The notes: a model not told the origin generated them from the letters alone. Shown: positions 1 through 6,341, counted from the first letter of the stretch. The stretch: DNA of 8,310 nucleotides from an uncultured Phycisphaerales bacterium (GCA_903905665.1 CAIVHJ010000064.1:1-8310); one strand, 5' to 3'. Numbers and translations are program-made.

Positions 1-197
1 CAACCGGAAAAAATAACGACGGGTTCCAAACCCGCCAAGTCGTGAATACTCAGAACCTGTCCGAATATCACCCCTCCCTGACAGGGAGGGGTTGGGGGAG
101 GGTCAAAATCCCCTGTTTTTCCCTCACCCTACCCTCTCCCCTCCAGGGGAGAGGGGTAATGGGATAGGCTCTTTGAGAATGCGTTTCTCTTTTCCAT
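1..197 (+). other. Intergenic or 3' end of an upstream plus-strand gene
   Basis: No gene can be called here with confidence. Two plus-strand frames enter open from the left edge: one stops with TGA at 43-45, the other stays open from base 3 to TAG at 165-167 and runs straight through the hairpin repeat at 71-155. Because a plus-strand terminator follows at 198-232, a plus-strand gene probably ends in this stretch, but the sequence does not say which stop is its own. A weak nested inverted repeat (ACGAC...GTCGT around GGGTT/AACCC) lies at about 17-44. Confidence 0.35.
71..155. repeat. G/C-rich double-hairpin intergenic repeat
   Basis: Two strong hairpins lie back to back. The left one pairs CCCCTCCCT (71-79) with AGGGAGGGG (83-91). 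The right one pairs about 10-11 bp between 132-142 and 145-155. The two halves are themselves imperfect inverted copies: GGTTGGGGGAGGG on the left matches the complement of CCCTCACCCTACC on the right, joined by an A/T-richer linker at about 103-120. Repeats of this look (CCCTCTCC...GGAGAGGG with GGGTGAGGG) recur between genes in many bacterial genomes. I infer a multicopy, possibly MITE-like element; copy number cannot be judged from one window. Confidence 0.6.
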
Positions 198-232
198 CAC
201 CCACCCGTCCATCGACTGGTGGGTGTTTTTTT
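198..232 (+). terminator. Rho-independent terminator, plus strand
   Basis: CACCCACC (198-205) pairs perfectly with GGTGGGTG (218-225) around a 12-nt loop, and seven T residues (226-232) follow at once. The T-run is only on the plus-strand side, so this ends a rightward transcript from a gene left of, or at, the window edge, convergent with the flagellin gene. Confidence 0.75.
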
Positions 233-241
233 CTGCCATAA

Positions 242-281
242 AAGATCAGTCCGGAGCGCCTCGAATAGACGCTCCGGACTG
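242..281 (-). terminator. Hairpin terminator of the flagellin gene
   Basis: A perfect stem of 12 bp (247-258 with 270-281; core AGTCCGGAGCG / CGCTCCGGACT) has an 11-nt loop. On the minus strand it lies 44 nt after the flagellin stop codon and is followed by ATCTTTTAT, a short, interrupted T-run. The stem is strong and well placed; the weak T tract makes it a less certain intrinsic terminator than the one at 198-232. It could also act as a 3' stabilising stem. Confidence 0.55.
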
Positions 282-325
282 CTTGTGATCAAGTCTCATC
301 CCTGTTCGTACGATGACGCCGCGCG

Positions 326-1765
326 TCACCCACCGAGCAGAGACAGAATCTGAGACGCCTGCTGGTTCGCCAGACCGAGCAGTTGGATACCGGAATTCAA
401 CAGCACGGACTGCTTGTTCAGTTCTGCTGTCGCCAGAGCATAGTCCGTATCGCCGATGACGCTCTTGGCATCGGACAAACCGATCTTGGCAGCGTTGAGG
501 CTGCTGATCGCCGGTTTCACCTGGAACTTCTGGAAACCACCGATACGCCCTTGAGCAATCGCCACATCATCAATGGAGTCTTTGACGATGGTGAGGGCGT
601 CGGCTCGTTTGGCAGCGGTACTCAGATCGTAGCTTCCACCGCTCTTGAGCTGGTTCAGGTAGCCCACCGTACCAGCGGTGTCGGTCTGGGCACCACCCAG
701 TTTGTAGGCAAACAGAGAGTCAATACCCAGTGTGACGCGGGTATCGCTGCTGGAACCCAACTGGAACGTCATACCACCGGTATTCTGAACGGTGATGGTA
801 TGGATTTCAGCCGTGGTGAAACTGGACCCCACGTCGAATTCTCCGCTGATTCCCGACACGTTGAAGCTGACCTTCGAGCCGTCCGCGGTAAAAGCGGAGC
901 CGGCGATCGTTCCGGTCGCATCCACGCCTTTGATGTTGGCGAATTCGTTCATGGCCGCACCGCCCTGGACAAAACCACCGCTGATGACGTCCACACTGAC
1001 GAAGGATTGGCTGCCCTTGGTGGTCGAAAACAGGAACAAGTCGGTACCGGACGCGTAAGCGCTAGCGCCGGTCAGGTCGGTTGCGTTATTAATGATCGAA
1101 ACCGCCGAACCTATTGCGATTCCACTGCCCAGACTGACCGTGGCCGTTCCCAGCGTACCGGTGATGACCATTTCCGTTGCTCCGCTGGTGTTATTGGCTC
1201 CAAATGCGACCACTGAGGTTACCGCTTGGGCGGCGGCAGTGCTCAAAGTGACCGCCAGGGTCGCCGAATTCTCGACGTTTCCTCGGTTGAACACTTTGAG
1301 GTTTTCGATGTCGGTGCTGCTGACGGCGGTATCGATCGCGCCGGAACCATCGAGCAGTCGTTTTCCGTTGAACTGCGTGGTTCGCACAATACGGTCGATC
1401 GATTCGATCGCCAGGTCAATTTGCGCCTGATTGGCGGCTCGCTCCGAATTTGAGATGTTCCCGTCGCTCACGGACGCCATGACCAGACCCTGGACATCCT
1501 GCAGCAACGAACTGATGTCTCCCAAAGCCTTGTCGGCCACACCCAGCACCGCATCGGTTCGCTGATTGTTTTTGAGGGCTTCATCCACCGCACCAAGTTC
1601 CGATTCCAACGACTTCAATGCGATGAGACCGGCGGGATCATCGGAACCTTTGTTGATTCGTAAACCGGTGGAGAGTTGGGTGAGGACGTTGTTCTGGTTT
1701 TGGGATGTGCGGTTGACGATGTTGAGCAGGTTGACTGTGTTTGTGTTTGTGATTGTCAATGCCAT
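326..1765 (-). CDS. fliC: Flagellin
   Basis: Major filament subunit of the bacterial flagellum, exported by the flagellar type III apparatus and polymerised outside the cell. The 479-residue product has the two conserved flagellin ends. The N-terminal D0/D1 region (about 1-140) includes LSTGLRINKGSDDPAGL at 31-47 and long amphipathic helices. The C-terminal D1/D0 region (about 395-479) includes AQGRIGGFQ at 404-412, DTDYALATAELNKQ near 439-452 and an ANQQASQILSLL end. Between them lies a variable, Ser/Thr/Gly-rich, cysteine-free domain of about 250 residues. Its stretch near 196-263, ending GSQSFVSVDVISG, resembles the flagellin hook-IN motif. I chose ATG at 1765 because MALTITNTNTVNLL is the canonical flagellin start and AAGGG (1773-1777) sits 7 nt upstream. 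An in-frame ATG at 1828 would add 21 unrelated residues. No chaperone or other flagellar gene is adjacent. Confidence 0.95.
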   Translation of the reverse strand: MALTITNTNTVNLLNIVNRTSQNQNNVLTQLSTGLRINKGSDDPAGLIALKSLESELGAVDEALKNNQRTDAVLGVADKALGDISSLLQDVQGLVMASVSDGNISNSERAANQAQIDLAIESIDRIVRTTQFNGKRLLDGSGAIDTAVSSTDIENLKVFNRGNVENSATLAVTLSTAAAQAVTSVVAFGANNTSGATEMVITGTLGTATVSLGSGIAIGSAVSIINNATDLTGASAYASGTDLFLFSTTKGSQSFVSVDVISGGFVQGGAAMNEFANIKGVDATGTIAGSAFTADGSKVSFNVSGISGEFDVGSSFTTAEIHTITVQNTGGMTFQLGSSSDTRVTLGIDSLFAYKLGGAQTDTAGTVGYLNQLKSGGSYDLSTAAKRADALTIVKDSIDDVAIAQGRIGGFQKFQVKPAISSLNAAKIGLSDAKSVIGDTDYALATAELNKQSVLLNSGIQLLGLANQQASQILSLLGG

Positions 1766-2076
1766 AATAGGACCCTTTTCATCGGCGATGACCTTTTGTT
1801 TGGAACGAAAAACACACGATGCTTGCAAGGTAAGATATAAAAAGCACCATGCAAAAGCCGCCGATAAAATTGTTTGATTTCCGAACGTAACCTGTTGGAT
1901 TTCGCTCAGATAAATTTATTTCTGATCTGGACGGGAGTGAGGTCCGTTTTTGTGGATGGGCGCGCAAAGGAGATGAAAACCGGCGAAAATCGCATAAGAA
2001 ATCAGGTGGGAATGAAAACCTGAGGCCGATCGAGATTCATCAATAAAGTGAGGAAATGGGCAAAAGGTGCTGATTT
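1766..2076 (-). other. Leader/intergenic region between efp and flagellin
   Basis: This 311-bp stretch holds no convincing gene. A 62-codon minus-strand frame (1779-1967) is low in complexity and lacks family features. The region must carry the flagellin promoter, but I see no clear sigma28 (TAAA-N15-GCCGATAA) or sigma54 (TGGCAC-N5-TTGC) site on the minus strand. TATATC on the minus strand (around 1834-1839) could be a -10 element, but no good -35 is placed for it. A possible efp terminator is listed separately at 2002-2023. Confidence 0.5.
2002..2023 (-). terminator. Possible weak terminator after efp
   Basis: TCAGGT (2002-2007) pairs with ACCTGA (2018-2023) around a 10-nt loop, 53 nt downstream of the efp stop. 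On the minus strand it is followed by TTTCTT, so it is a candidate intrinsic terminator, but the six-pair stem is short and this may be chance. Confidence 0.25.
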
Positions 2077-2640
2077 TCAGGATTTGACTCGTTCCACGTA
2101 TTCCCCATTACGGGTATCCACCCGGATGGATTCACCGGGTTCGATGAAGGCGGGGACCCGGACGCGGATGCCGGTTTCCAAAACGGCGTCCTTGGGCTGG
2201 TTGGTGGCGGTTGAGCCTTTGACCACCGGTGGAGTGTCCTTGATCTTCAGTTCAACCACGTGGGGAAGCTCCACCTGCAAAAGCTTTCCCTCGTGCAACA
2301 GTCCGGTAACCGGCGTGTTTTCTTTCAGGAACCCGATGCCGTCTCCGAAAAGAATCCCGTCCACATGGATTTGATCATAATTGGAACTGTCCATGAGCAC
2401 GTAACCGTTTGCGTCCTGATAAAGGTATTCATACTCGCGGGATTCGAGGAAGGGGACATCGACGGTATCATCCACCCGAAACCGCACGTCGATGACCTGA
2501 CCATTTTTGAAATTTTTGAGCTTGGCAGCCATGTAACTGCGCTTGTTGCCCTTGGCGACGTGCTGAATATCGTGGCAGATGTAGAGATCGCCCTCGTGGA
2601 TGCACGCTCTCCCTTTGCGAAGATCGGATGCTTTGATCAT
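2077..2640 (-). CDS. efp: Elongation factor P
   Basis: Translation factor that binds between the ribosomal P and E sites and rescues ribosomes stalled on proline runs. The 187 residues match the usual EF-P length and three-domain plan: N-terminal KOW-like domain (about 1-64), first OB domain (about 66-128) and C-terminal OB domain (about 130-187). The C-terminal part is unmistakable: ELKIKDTPPVVKG, then LETGIRVRVPAFIEPGE and IRVDTRNGEYVERV. The loop that reaches the peptidyl-transferase centre reads AKGNKRSYM (29-37). By alignment with the E. coli loop PGKGQAF, the tip position (Lys34 there) is Asn32 here, with Lys33 and Arg34 next. ATG at 2640 is preceded by AGGAGA (2651-2656) 10 nt upstream. 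The gene has its own promoter at 2723-2751, so it need not be co-transcribed with the propeller gene. No modification enzyme (EpmA, EarP, YmfI type) is in the window. Confidence 0.95.
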   Translation of the reverse strand: MIKASDLRKGRACIHEGDLYICHDIQHVAKGNKRSYMAAKLKNFKNGQVIDVRFRVDDTVDVPFLESREYEYLYQDANGYVLMDSSNYDQIHVDGILFGDGIGFLKENTPVTGLLHEGKLLQVELPHVVELKIKDTPPVVKGSTATNQPKDAVLETGIRVRVPAFIEPGESIRVDTRNGEYVERVKS

Positions 2641-2722
2641 GAAGTCGTCTTCTCCTGTATCGCGCTCATAGAGTACCCGGAATGGCGGGTGCTATCTTTA
2701 CCCGATGGTGCTCTATCAACCC

Positions 2723-2751
2723 ATTATGGTTCAATCGGGAGTCAGAGTCAA
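2723..2751 (-). promoter_or_regulatory. Sigma70-type promoter of efp
   Basis: On the minus strand TTGACT (2751-2746) and CATAAT (2728-2723) are separated by exactly 17 bp, each one mismatch from the TTGACA/TATAAT consensus. It starts 7 bp after the stop of the SPFH-propeller gene and would give efp a leader of about 75 nt. The region 2641-2757 holds no other gene. Confidence 0.7.
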
Positions 2752-2757
2752 CGCATG

Positions 2758-4539
2758 TCATACGGTGTTGGGTATGGCACACACATCCTGAATGGTGTGT
2801 CCGATCATTTGAGTGAGGGGGATGATGGCGGGGGGTGTCCGGGGGTCTCGTGTGTTCCAGCACAACAGGCGATCACGGATTTCGTTGATTCCGACGATCC
2901 AATCGGGCGCGGCGGCTGCGCGCCGGATTGTTTGATCACTGGCGGAGTAGTTTTGGGAAAACGAATCTCCAATGACCTGTACATGAACGGCGGACGAAGT
3001 GTCGGTGAAGAAGAATCGTTCCCATCCGCCTTCATCCACAATCGCCAGCGTTTCGACTGGTCGTCGGATGCCGTGATGAATACTTCGCACAGCGGCGGGT
3101 TGTTCAATATCCCACTGAATGATCTGCCCATCGGCAGTTCCCGCCCAAACGTGGGTCGAGGTGATGGCCAGCGCCGTGATGGGCGATGCGATGCCCGTAT
3201 ATTTTTGCGGGTTGATTTGGTCCTGAGTCGAATCGGCGGGTGAAAACGAAATCACTTCATGATCCACCGAAAGCCAGATTCGGTTGTTCGCGTATCGAAC
3301 ATTCCGGACCACGGCGGCTTGTCGGGTGTGCTCCGACAGCAACGACACGCATTCCTCCGAATTCAATCGCCAGCAGCACAATCCCAGTTGAGAATGGGTT
3401 CCCAGCAAACGATCGCCTGCAATGATGGCATCGTTAAAACCACTACGCACCGCCTCAGGATGTTCCGGTCGTGCCGAATAGACGCCGCAGGATTGCATGG
3501 CATCTGCATCCACGACGTGAATGCCCCAGGCGGCCCCCACCAGCAGACGGCGATGGTCGGGATCCTCCGCGAAACGAATCGAACGCAACGGCCCGATGTC
3601 GGGACTCAGGTCGAGTCGGTGCGAAACAGTGAATCGGTTTTGGGGATCGAGAAAGACGATCTGGTGGCCGCACGCGGCTGCAATCCATTGTGTGCTCACA
3701 GTCGGCACAGCGGAAGTGAGCAATGCCTGATAGAGTTCCGCCCGCTCGTCGGATGAAAAAGCGGCGATGATATCCGCCAGACGAACGTTCGACGAGTTTG
3801 ATGCCATCTGCTTCATTCGCTCCAGCATCTGCGTCAGGTGGTCGAGGTGTGAATTTTGGGTCTGGTGAATGGCGGACTGAATTTGTTCGGTCATCTGTTG
3901 TCGATTCTGTTGACGCCTGAGATCGGATTGCTGCTTTTGGGTTTGCTCAAACGTTTTCGAGTGAATATCCGCAATTTGGAGGTCGAGACATTTCATCCCG
4001 ATCAGAAAAAGAGGCTCCTGCAAACGCGACAAAAGCCGATCGCGGAGCTTCGCATCCGGGGAGTCGGTTGATAGACGAAGGATGTCCTCAATTGAATTTT
4101 GTCCCGCGAACTGGCGAAGATCCGATTCCAAAGCAGGGTGGAGTCTTTTACGGATATCCTCTTTGCGAACGAGCGTGCTTGATCCCAACAGATTTTTTCG
4201 CAGCGAAACCAGTTCTGATAATTCGATGACGGCTTCCAGTTGCACATTCAGTGTGAACGCGACCTGATGACCGTCGTGACTGGGAACTTCGAATGAAAGT
4301 GCCAGGGATAGCGGCGTGGTGCGAACGAGCGTGACTTCTCCCCCCGCAGCAGGCGCAACATCTTCACCGGCAGGAAAAATGTGCCTTTCGCCAGATGGAC
4401 TCACCGAAAGCGCCACCCAATAAGGAGGTACACACCACCGACGAGGAAACATCCCTCGGAGGGTGGACTCCGTGGTCAACCAGGCCCACACTTCCGGGTC
4501 ATGAATCAGTTGGTCCAGTTTTTCTGTTTGTGATTTCAT
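2758..4539 (-). CDS. SPFH/band-7-like protein with C-terminal WD40-like beta-propeller
   Basis: Large protein of unknown function, 593 residues from ATG 4539. An in-frame GTG at 4545 would add two residues; ATG is preferred, though neither has a good Shine-Dalgarno. Visible parts, in order: a beta-rich segment then alternating alpha/beta with charged helices at about 40-200 (FTLNVQLEAVIEL, VRKEDIRKRLHPALESDLRQ, a strand CLDLQIADIHS), the look of an SPFH/prohibitin domain; a Gln-rich coiled coil at about 200-245; a short helix DIIAAFSSDERAELYQALL; then about 300 residues of beta-propeller (about 283-580). The clearest WD-like blade is ITALAITSTHVWAGTADG followed by QIIQWD (about 454-477). I see no signal peptide and no clear transmembrane helix, so a cytoplasmic or membrane-face scaffold is likely. 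It overlaps the upstream zinc-ribbon gene by 41 bp, implying co-transcription. The SPFH label is by pattern only; the propeller call is firmer. Confidence 0.75.
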   Translation of the reverse strand: MKSQTEKLDQLIHDPEVWAWLTTESTLRGMFPRRWCVPPYWVALSVSPSGERHIFPAGEDVAPAAGGEVTLVRTTPLSLALSFEVPSHDGHQVAFTLNVQLEAVIELSELVSLRKNLLGSSTLVRKEDIRKRLHPALESDLRQFAGQNSIEDILRLSTDSPDAKLRDRLLSRLQEPLFLIGMKCLDLQIADIHSKTFEQTQKQQSDLRRQQNRQQMTEQIQSAIHQTQNSHLDHLTQMLERMKQMASNSSNVRLADIIAAFSSDERAELYQALLTSAVPTVSTQWIAAACGHQIVFLDPQNRFTVSHRLDLSPDIGPLRSIRFAEDPDHRRLLVGAAWGIHVVDADAMQSCGVYSARPEHPEAVRSGFNDAIIAGDRLLGTHSQLGLCCWRLNSEECVSLLSEHTRQAAVVRNVRYANNRIWLSVDHEVISFSPADSTQDQINPQKYTGIASPITALAITSTHVWAGTADGQIIQWDIEQPAAVRSIHHGIRRPVETLAIVDEGGWERFFFTDTSSAVHVQVIGDSFSQNYSASDQTIRRAAAAPDWIVGINEIRDRLLCWNTRDPRTPPAIIPLTQMIGHTIQDVCAIPNTV

Positions 4540-5035
4540 GGACACACTCTACCGCTTTCTCACTCAGGAGTTTCGGATCAAACGCAGTTCCACATTCGGG
4601 ACATCTCGGTTCGGTCAAGCCCCTCAGGTCGTAGGCACACTTTTCACAAAGTCCTTTCTTTTTTCTTTTTCTTCGAATATGAACGGGCAACAGCAGATAT
4701 ATTGCAATAACTGAAAAGAAGATTGTAAATGTGCTGATGGGTATATCGACATCCACAGTTGAAAAGCCAATGCTTGGTGAACGGTTGACGATTAACGATG
4801 GCCAGCTGAGTTTGGAACTGAAAATAAATTCTTTCCCTATCGCCCAGTCAACGTCTGCCGTGTTTGGTCTGATGCACTTAGAAATATCGCAATACCCAAC
4901 AGTCAACGTTCCTTGATGAAGTTGGACATCAATACTCCACCACGGTCTTCTTAACATCCACCAGCCTCCCCAGAAACTGGCGACCCACAAAAGGATGCAA
5001 GTGATCAGCATGTACTTTATGAATGAGCGAATCAT
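4499..5035 (-). CDS. Two-pass membrane protein with C-terminal zinc ribbon
   Basis: Uncharacterised 178-residue protein. An N-terminal membrane segment (about 5-24) is followed by a Trp-rich juxtamembrane stretch and an outside loop of about 70 residues. A second membrane segment (about 98-119) is followed by the basic stop sequence RRKRKKK (121-127) and a cytoplasmic tail. The tail holds a zinc ribbon: Cys130-x2-Cys133 and Cys145-x2-Cys148 within CEKCAYDLRGL and PRCPECG. Proteins with this CxxCxYDLRGL tail are, to my knowledge, abundant in Phycisphaerae and other planctomycetes and have no assigned function. The gene is visibly more A/T-rich than its neighbours, with A-rich runs in the basic segment, hinting at a different history. 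ATG at 5035 has no good Shine-Dalgarno. It starts 63 bp after the AAA ATPase gene and its end overlaps the SPFH-propeller start, so the three may form an operon. Confidence 0.8.
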   Translation of the reverse strand: MIRSFIKYMLITCILLWVASFWGGWWMLRRPWWSIDVQLHQGTLTVGYCDISKCIRPNTADVDWAIGKEFIFSSKLSWPSLIVNRSPSIGFSTVDVDIPISTFTIFFSVIAIYLLLPVHIRRKRKKKGLCEKCAYDLRGLTEPRCPECGTAFDPKLLSEKAVECVHEITNRKTGPTDS

Positions 5036-5085
5036 GGATTACTTTGTGTCCATCTAAATTGGAGAGATTTCCCCCATATTTCCCA

Positions 5086-5101
5086 ATAATGCATTATATC
5101 A
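5086..5101 (-). promoter_or_regulatory. Possible extended -10 promoter with overlapping palindrome
   Basis: On the minus strand TGATATAAT (5101-5093) fits the extended -10 consensus TGnTATAAT exactly; its TGA is the stop codon of the AAA gene. No -35 hexamer is evident, as is usual for extended -10 promoters. It would start transcripts about 50 nt before the zinc-ribbon gene. A perfect 12-bp palindrome, ATAATGCATTAT (5086-5097), covers the -10 and could be an operator, though an A/T-rich palindrome of this size may be chance. Confidence 0.45.
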
Positions 5102-6211
5102 ATTGGTTGCGGCGAATTCGTCATAGCGTTTCAGGTCGGTGGGTTTGACGGACGGCGGGGTGGTTTCGATGACTTGCAGGAGGTCTTTCATCGAGATCGG
5201 TCGTTGTTGCTTCCCGGCGATGGATTCCAGAAACGCGAACCGGGCCGCCTGTTCCGCCAGATGGGCAATGTCGGCGCCGCTATAACCATTCAATTTGTCA
5301 CAGAGCACCCCAAGGTCCACGTCATCCGAAAGTGGTCGCTTGCCCAGATAAATTTCCAGCATTTTGAACCGAGCCGGTGCATCCGGTAACGGCACATAAA
5401 TCATCGTATCGAGTCGCCCCGGTCGGCGGATGGCTTCGTCGAGCATCCACGGTTTGTTGGTTGCCCCCATGAACAAAAGCGGCTGGCCTTCTTTTTCGTC
5501 AAAACCCTCCAGTTCCTGCAAAATCTGCGGCACCACCCGCTGCATGACATTGGCTCCACCGGCCTCACGGTTCGGGACGAGCGCTTCCAATTCGTCCATG
5601 AAAATGATCGCCATGGGTTCCGCCCGCGCGGCGTCGAAAAGTTTCTGCAGATTCTGCTCCGCCTCACCGACCCACTTGCTCAAAATATCCGCCGGACTGA
5701 TGACGAAAAACACGGCATCGAGTTCGTGGGCGATGGCTTTGGCCATCATGGTTTTTCCGGTTCCCGGCGGGCCGTAAAGCAAAACCCCGCCGCCCGGATG
5801 GATGCCGTACTTGGCAGCCAACTCCGGATGCCGAAGCGGATGAATCATCTTGATGCGAATTTCGTTTTTCACGTCTTCGAGTCCGGCAATGTCGTCAAAC
5901 CCGAGCGTGGGTTTCTCCTTGATGATCCAGTCGGAGGCGTTCTTTCCGGAATCGTCTTCGTTGCTGACGCGTTGGCGGGATGGTTTTCCGGATTTTTTGT
6001 ACTGATCGCAGTTTTTCGCCAAGTCGATCAGTTCGGCGGCGTACTGTTCCTGCTGTTTGCGGAGTTGCGGCGTCTTCGCTTGCTCCGCGAGTTCGATCAT
6101 GCACTCCGCCGCCTCGATCAGGTACGTCTTTGCAGAAGTGAATTCACCGCTCTTAAAAGCAGTAATTCCTTTGTCCTTCAGACGCTCAAATGTCGAGAAT
6201 GATGTGGTCAT
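5099..6211 (-). CDS. MIT-domain AAA ATPase of the Vps4/katanin/spastin type
   Basis: Probable hexameric ATP-driven protein unfoldase or disassembly machine; 370 residues. Residues about 5-75 form a three-helix MIT-like bundle (FERLKDKGITAFKSGEF, then EAAECMIELAEQ, then YAAELIDLAKNCDQY), the module Vps4 uses to bind helical tails of its substrates. After a polar linker comes one AAA module (about 102-335): Walker A GPPGTGKT (147-154), pore loop SKWVGEAE (178-185), Walker B IIFMDE (202-207), sensor-1 region GATN (249-252) and arginine-finger segment RRPGRLD (262-268). The tail MKDLLQVIETTPPSVKPTDL followed by KRYDEFA has the pattern of the Vps4/katanin C-terminal helix, unlike FtsH or proteasomal ATPases. 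ATG at 6211 has no Shine-Dalgarno, and a REP hairpin lies 16 nt upstream. The downstream neighbours are a membrane zinc-ribbon protein and an SPFH-propeller protein, candidate partners. The AAA call is certain; the Vps4-like placement is strong by eye; the substrate is unknown. Confidence 0.93.
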   Translation of the reverse strand: MTTSFSTFERLKDKGITAFKSGEFTSAKTYLIEAAECMIELAEQAKTPQLRKQQEQYAAELIDLAKNCDQYKKSGKPSRQRVSNEDDSGKNASDWIIKEKPTLGFDDIAGLEDVKNEIRIKMIHPLRHPELAAKYGIHPGGGVLLYGPPGTGKTMMAKAIAHELDAVFFVISPADILSKWVGEAEQNLQKLFDAARAEPMAIIFMDELEALVPNREAGGANVMQRVVPQILQELEGFDEKEGQPLLFMGATNKPWMLDEAIRRPGRLDTMIYVPLPDAPARFKMLEIYLGKRPLSDDVDLGVLCDKLNGYSGADIAHLAEQAARFAFLESIAGKQQRPISMKDLLQVIETTPPSVKPTDLKRYDEFAATN

Positions 6212-6223
6212 GTATTACACCAA

Positions 6224-6250
6224 CGTGTCCCTTCGGGACGACCGCTAAAC
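6224..6250 (-). repeat. REP-like hairpin unit L1
   Basis: The stem GTCCC/GGGAC (6227-6231, 6235-6239) with loop TTC is followed on the plus strand by GACCGCTAAACG. On the minus strand the unit therefore reads CGTTTAGCGGTC then hairpin then ACACG, the common plan of all units in this window. It ends 12 bp before the AAA start codon. Confidence 0.75.
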
Positions 6251-6258
6251 GGGATACA

Positions 6259-6341
6259 CGTGTTCCTCGGGAACTACCGCTAATTTTGGAAGAACGGTTC
6301 GATGTTTTCGTTTAGCGGTTACCCCGAAGGGGTACGTGTTC
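6259..6341. repeat. Composite REP pair (BIME-like) L2-L3, left of the RAYT
   Basis: Two REP units face each other. L2 (6259-6283) is a GTTCC/GGAAC hairpin followed by TACCGCTAA. L3 (6311-6341) is TTTAGCGGT followed by a TACCCC/GGGGTA hairpin with loop GAA, then CGTGTTC. A 27-bp linker containing AACGGTTCGAT joins the TTAGCGG heads. The same head-linker-head arrangement recurs at 6995-7075 in the same orientation. The RAYT stop codon (6340-6342) lies at the end of L3. Confidence 0.8.

Noticed and set aside
383..1216. Long plus-strand frame opposite the flagellin gene
   Set aside because: Antisense shadow of a certain gene; its composition mirrors the flagellin codons and it has no domain pattern.
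1766..1828. Upstream in-frame ATG giving a 500-residue flagellin
   Set aside because: The extra 21 residues are not flagellin-like, while ATG 1765 gives the canonical flagellin N-terminus with AAGGG 7 nt upstream.
1838..1867. Sigma28-like site TAAA...GCCGATAA on the plus strand
   Set aside because: The -10 matches well, but the spacer is 18 instead of about 15, and it points away from the flagellin gene with no plus-strand gene to serve.
1779..1967. 62-codon minus-strand frame in the flagellin leader
   Set aside because: It overlaps the flagellin start and Shine-Dalgarno region, has no recognisable feature and odd composition; a chance frame in the leader is more likely.
2260..3243. Long plus-strand frame opposite efp and the propeller gene
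   Set aside because: It spans parts of two real genes and their promoter on the other strand, with no protein-family features.
5401..5667. Second minus-strand frame inside the AAA gene
   Set aside because: Out-of-frame shadow of the AAA module, Arg/Trp-rich and without motifs.
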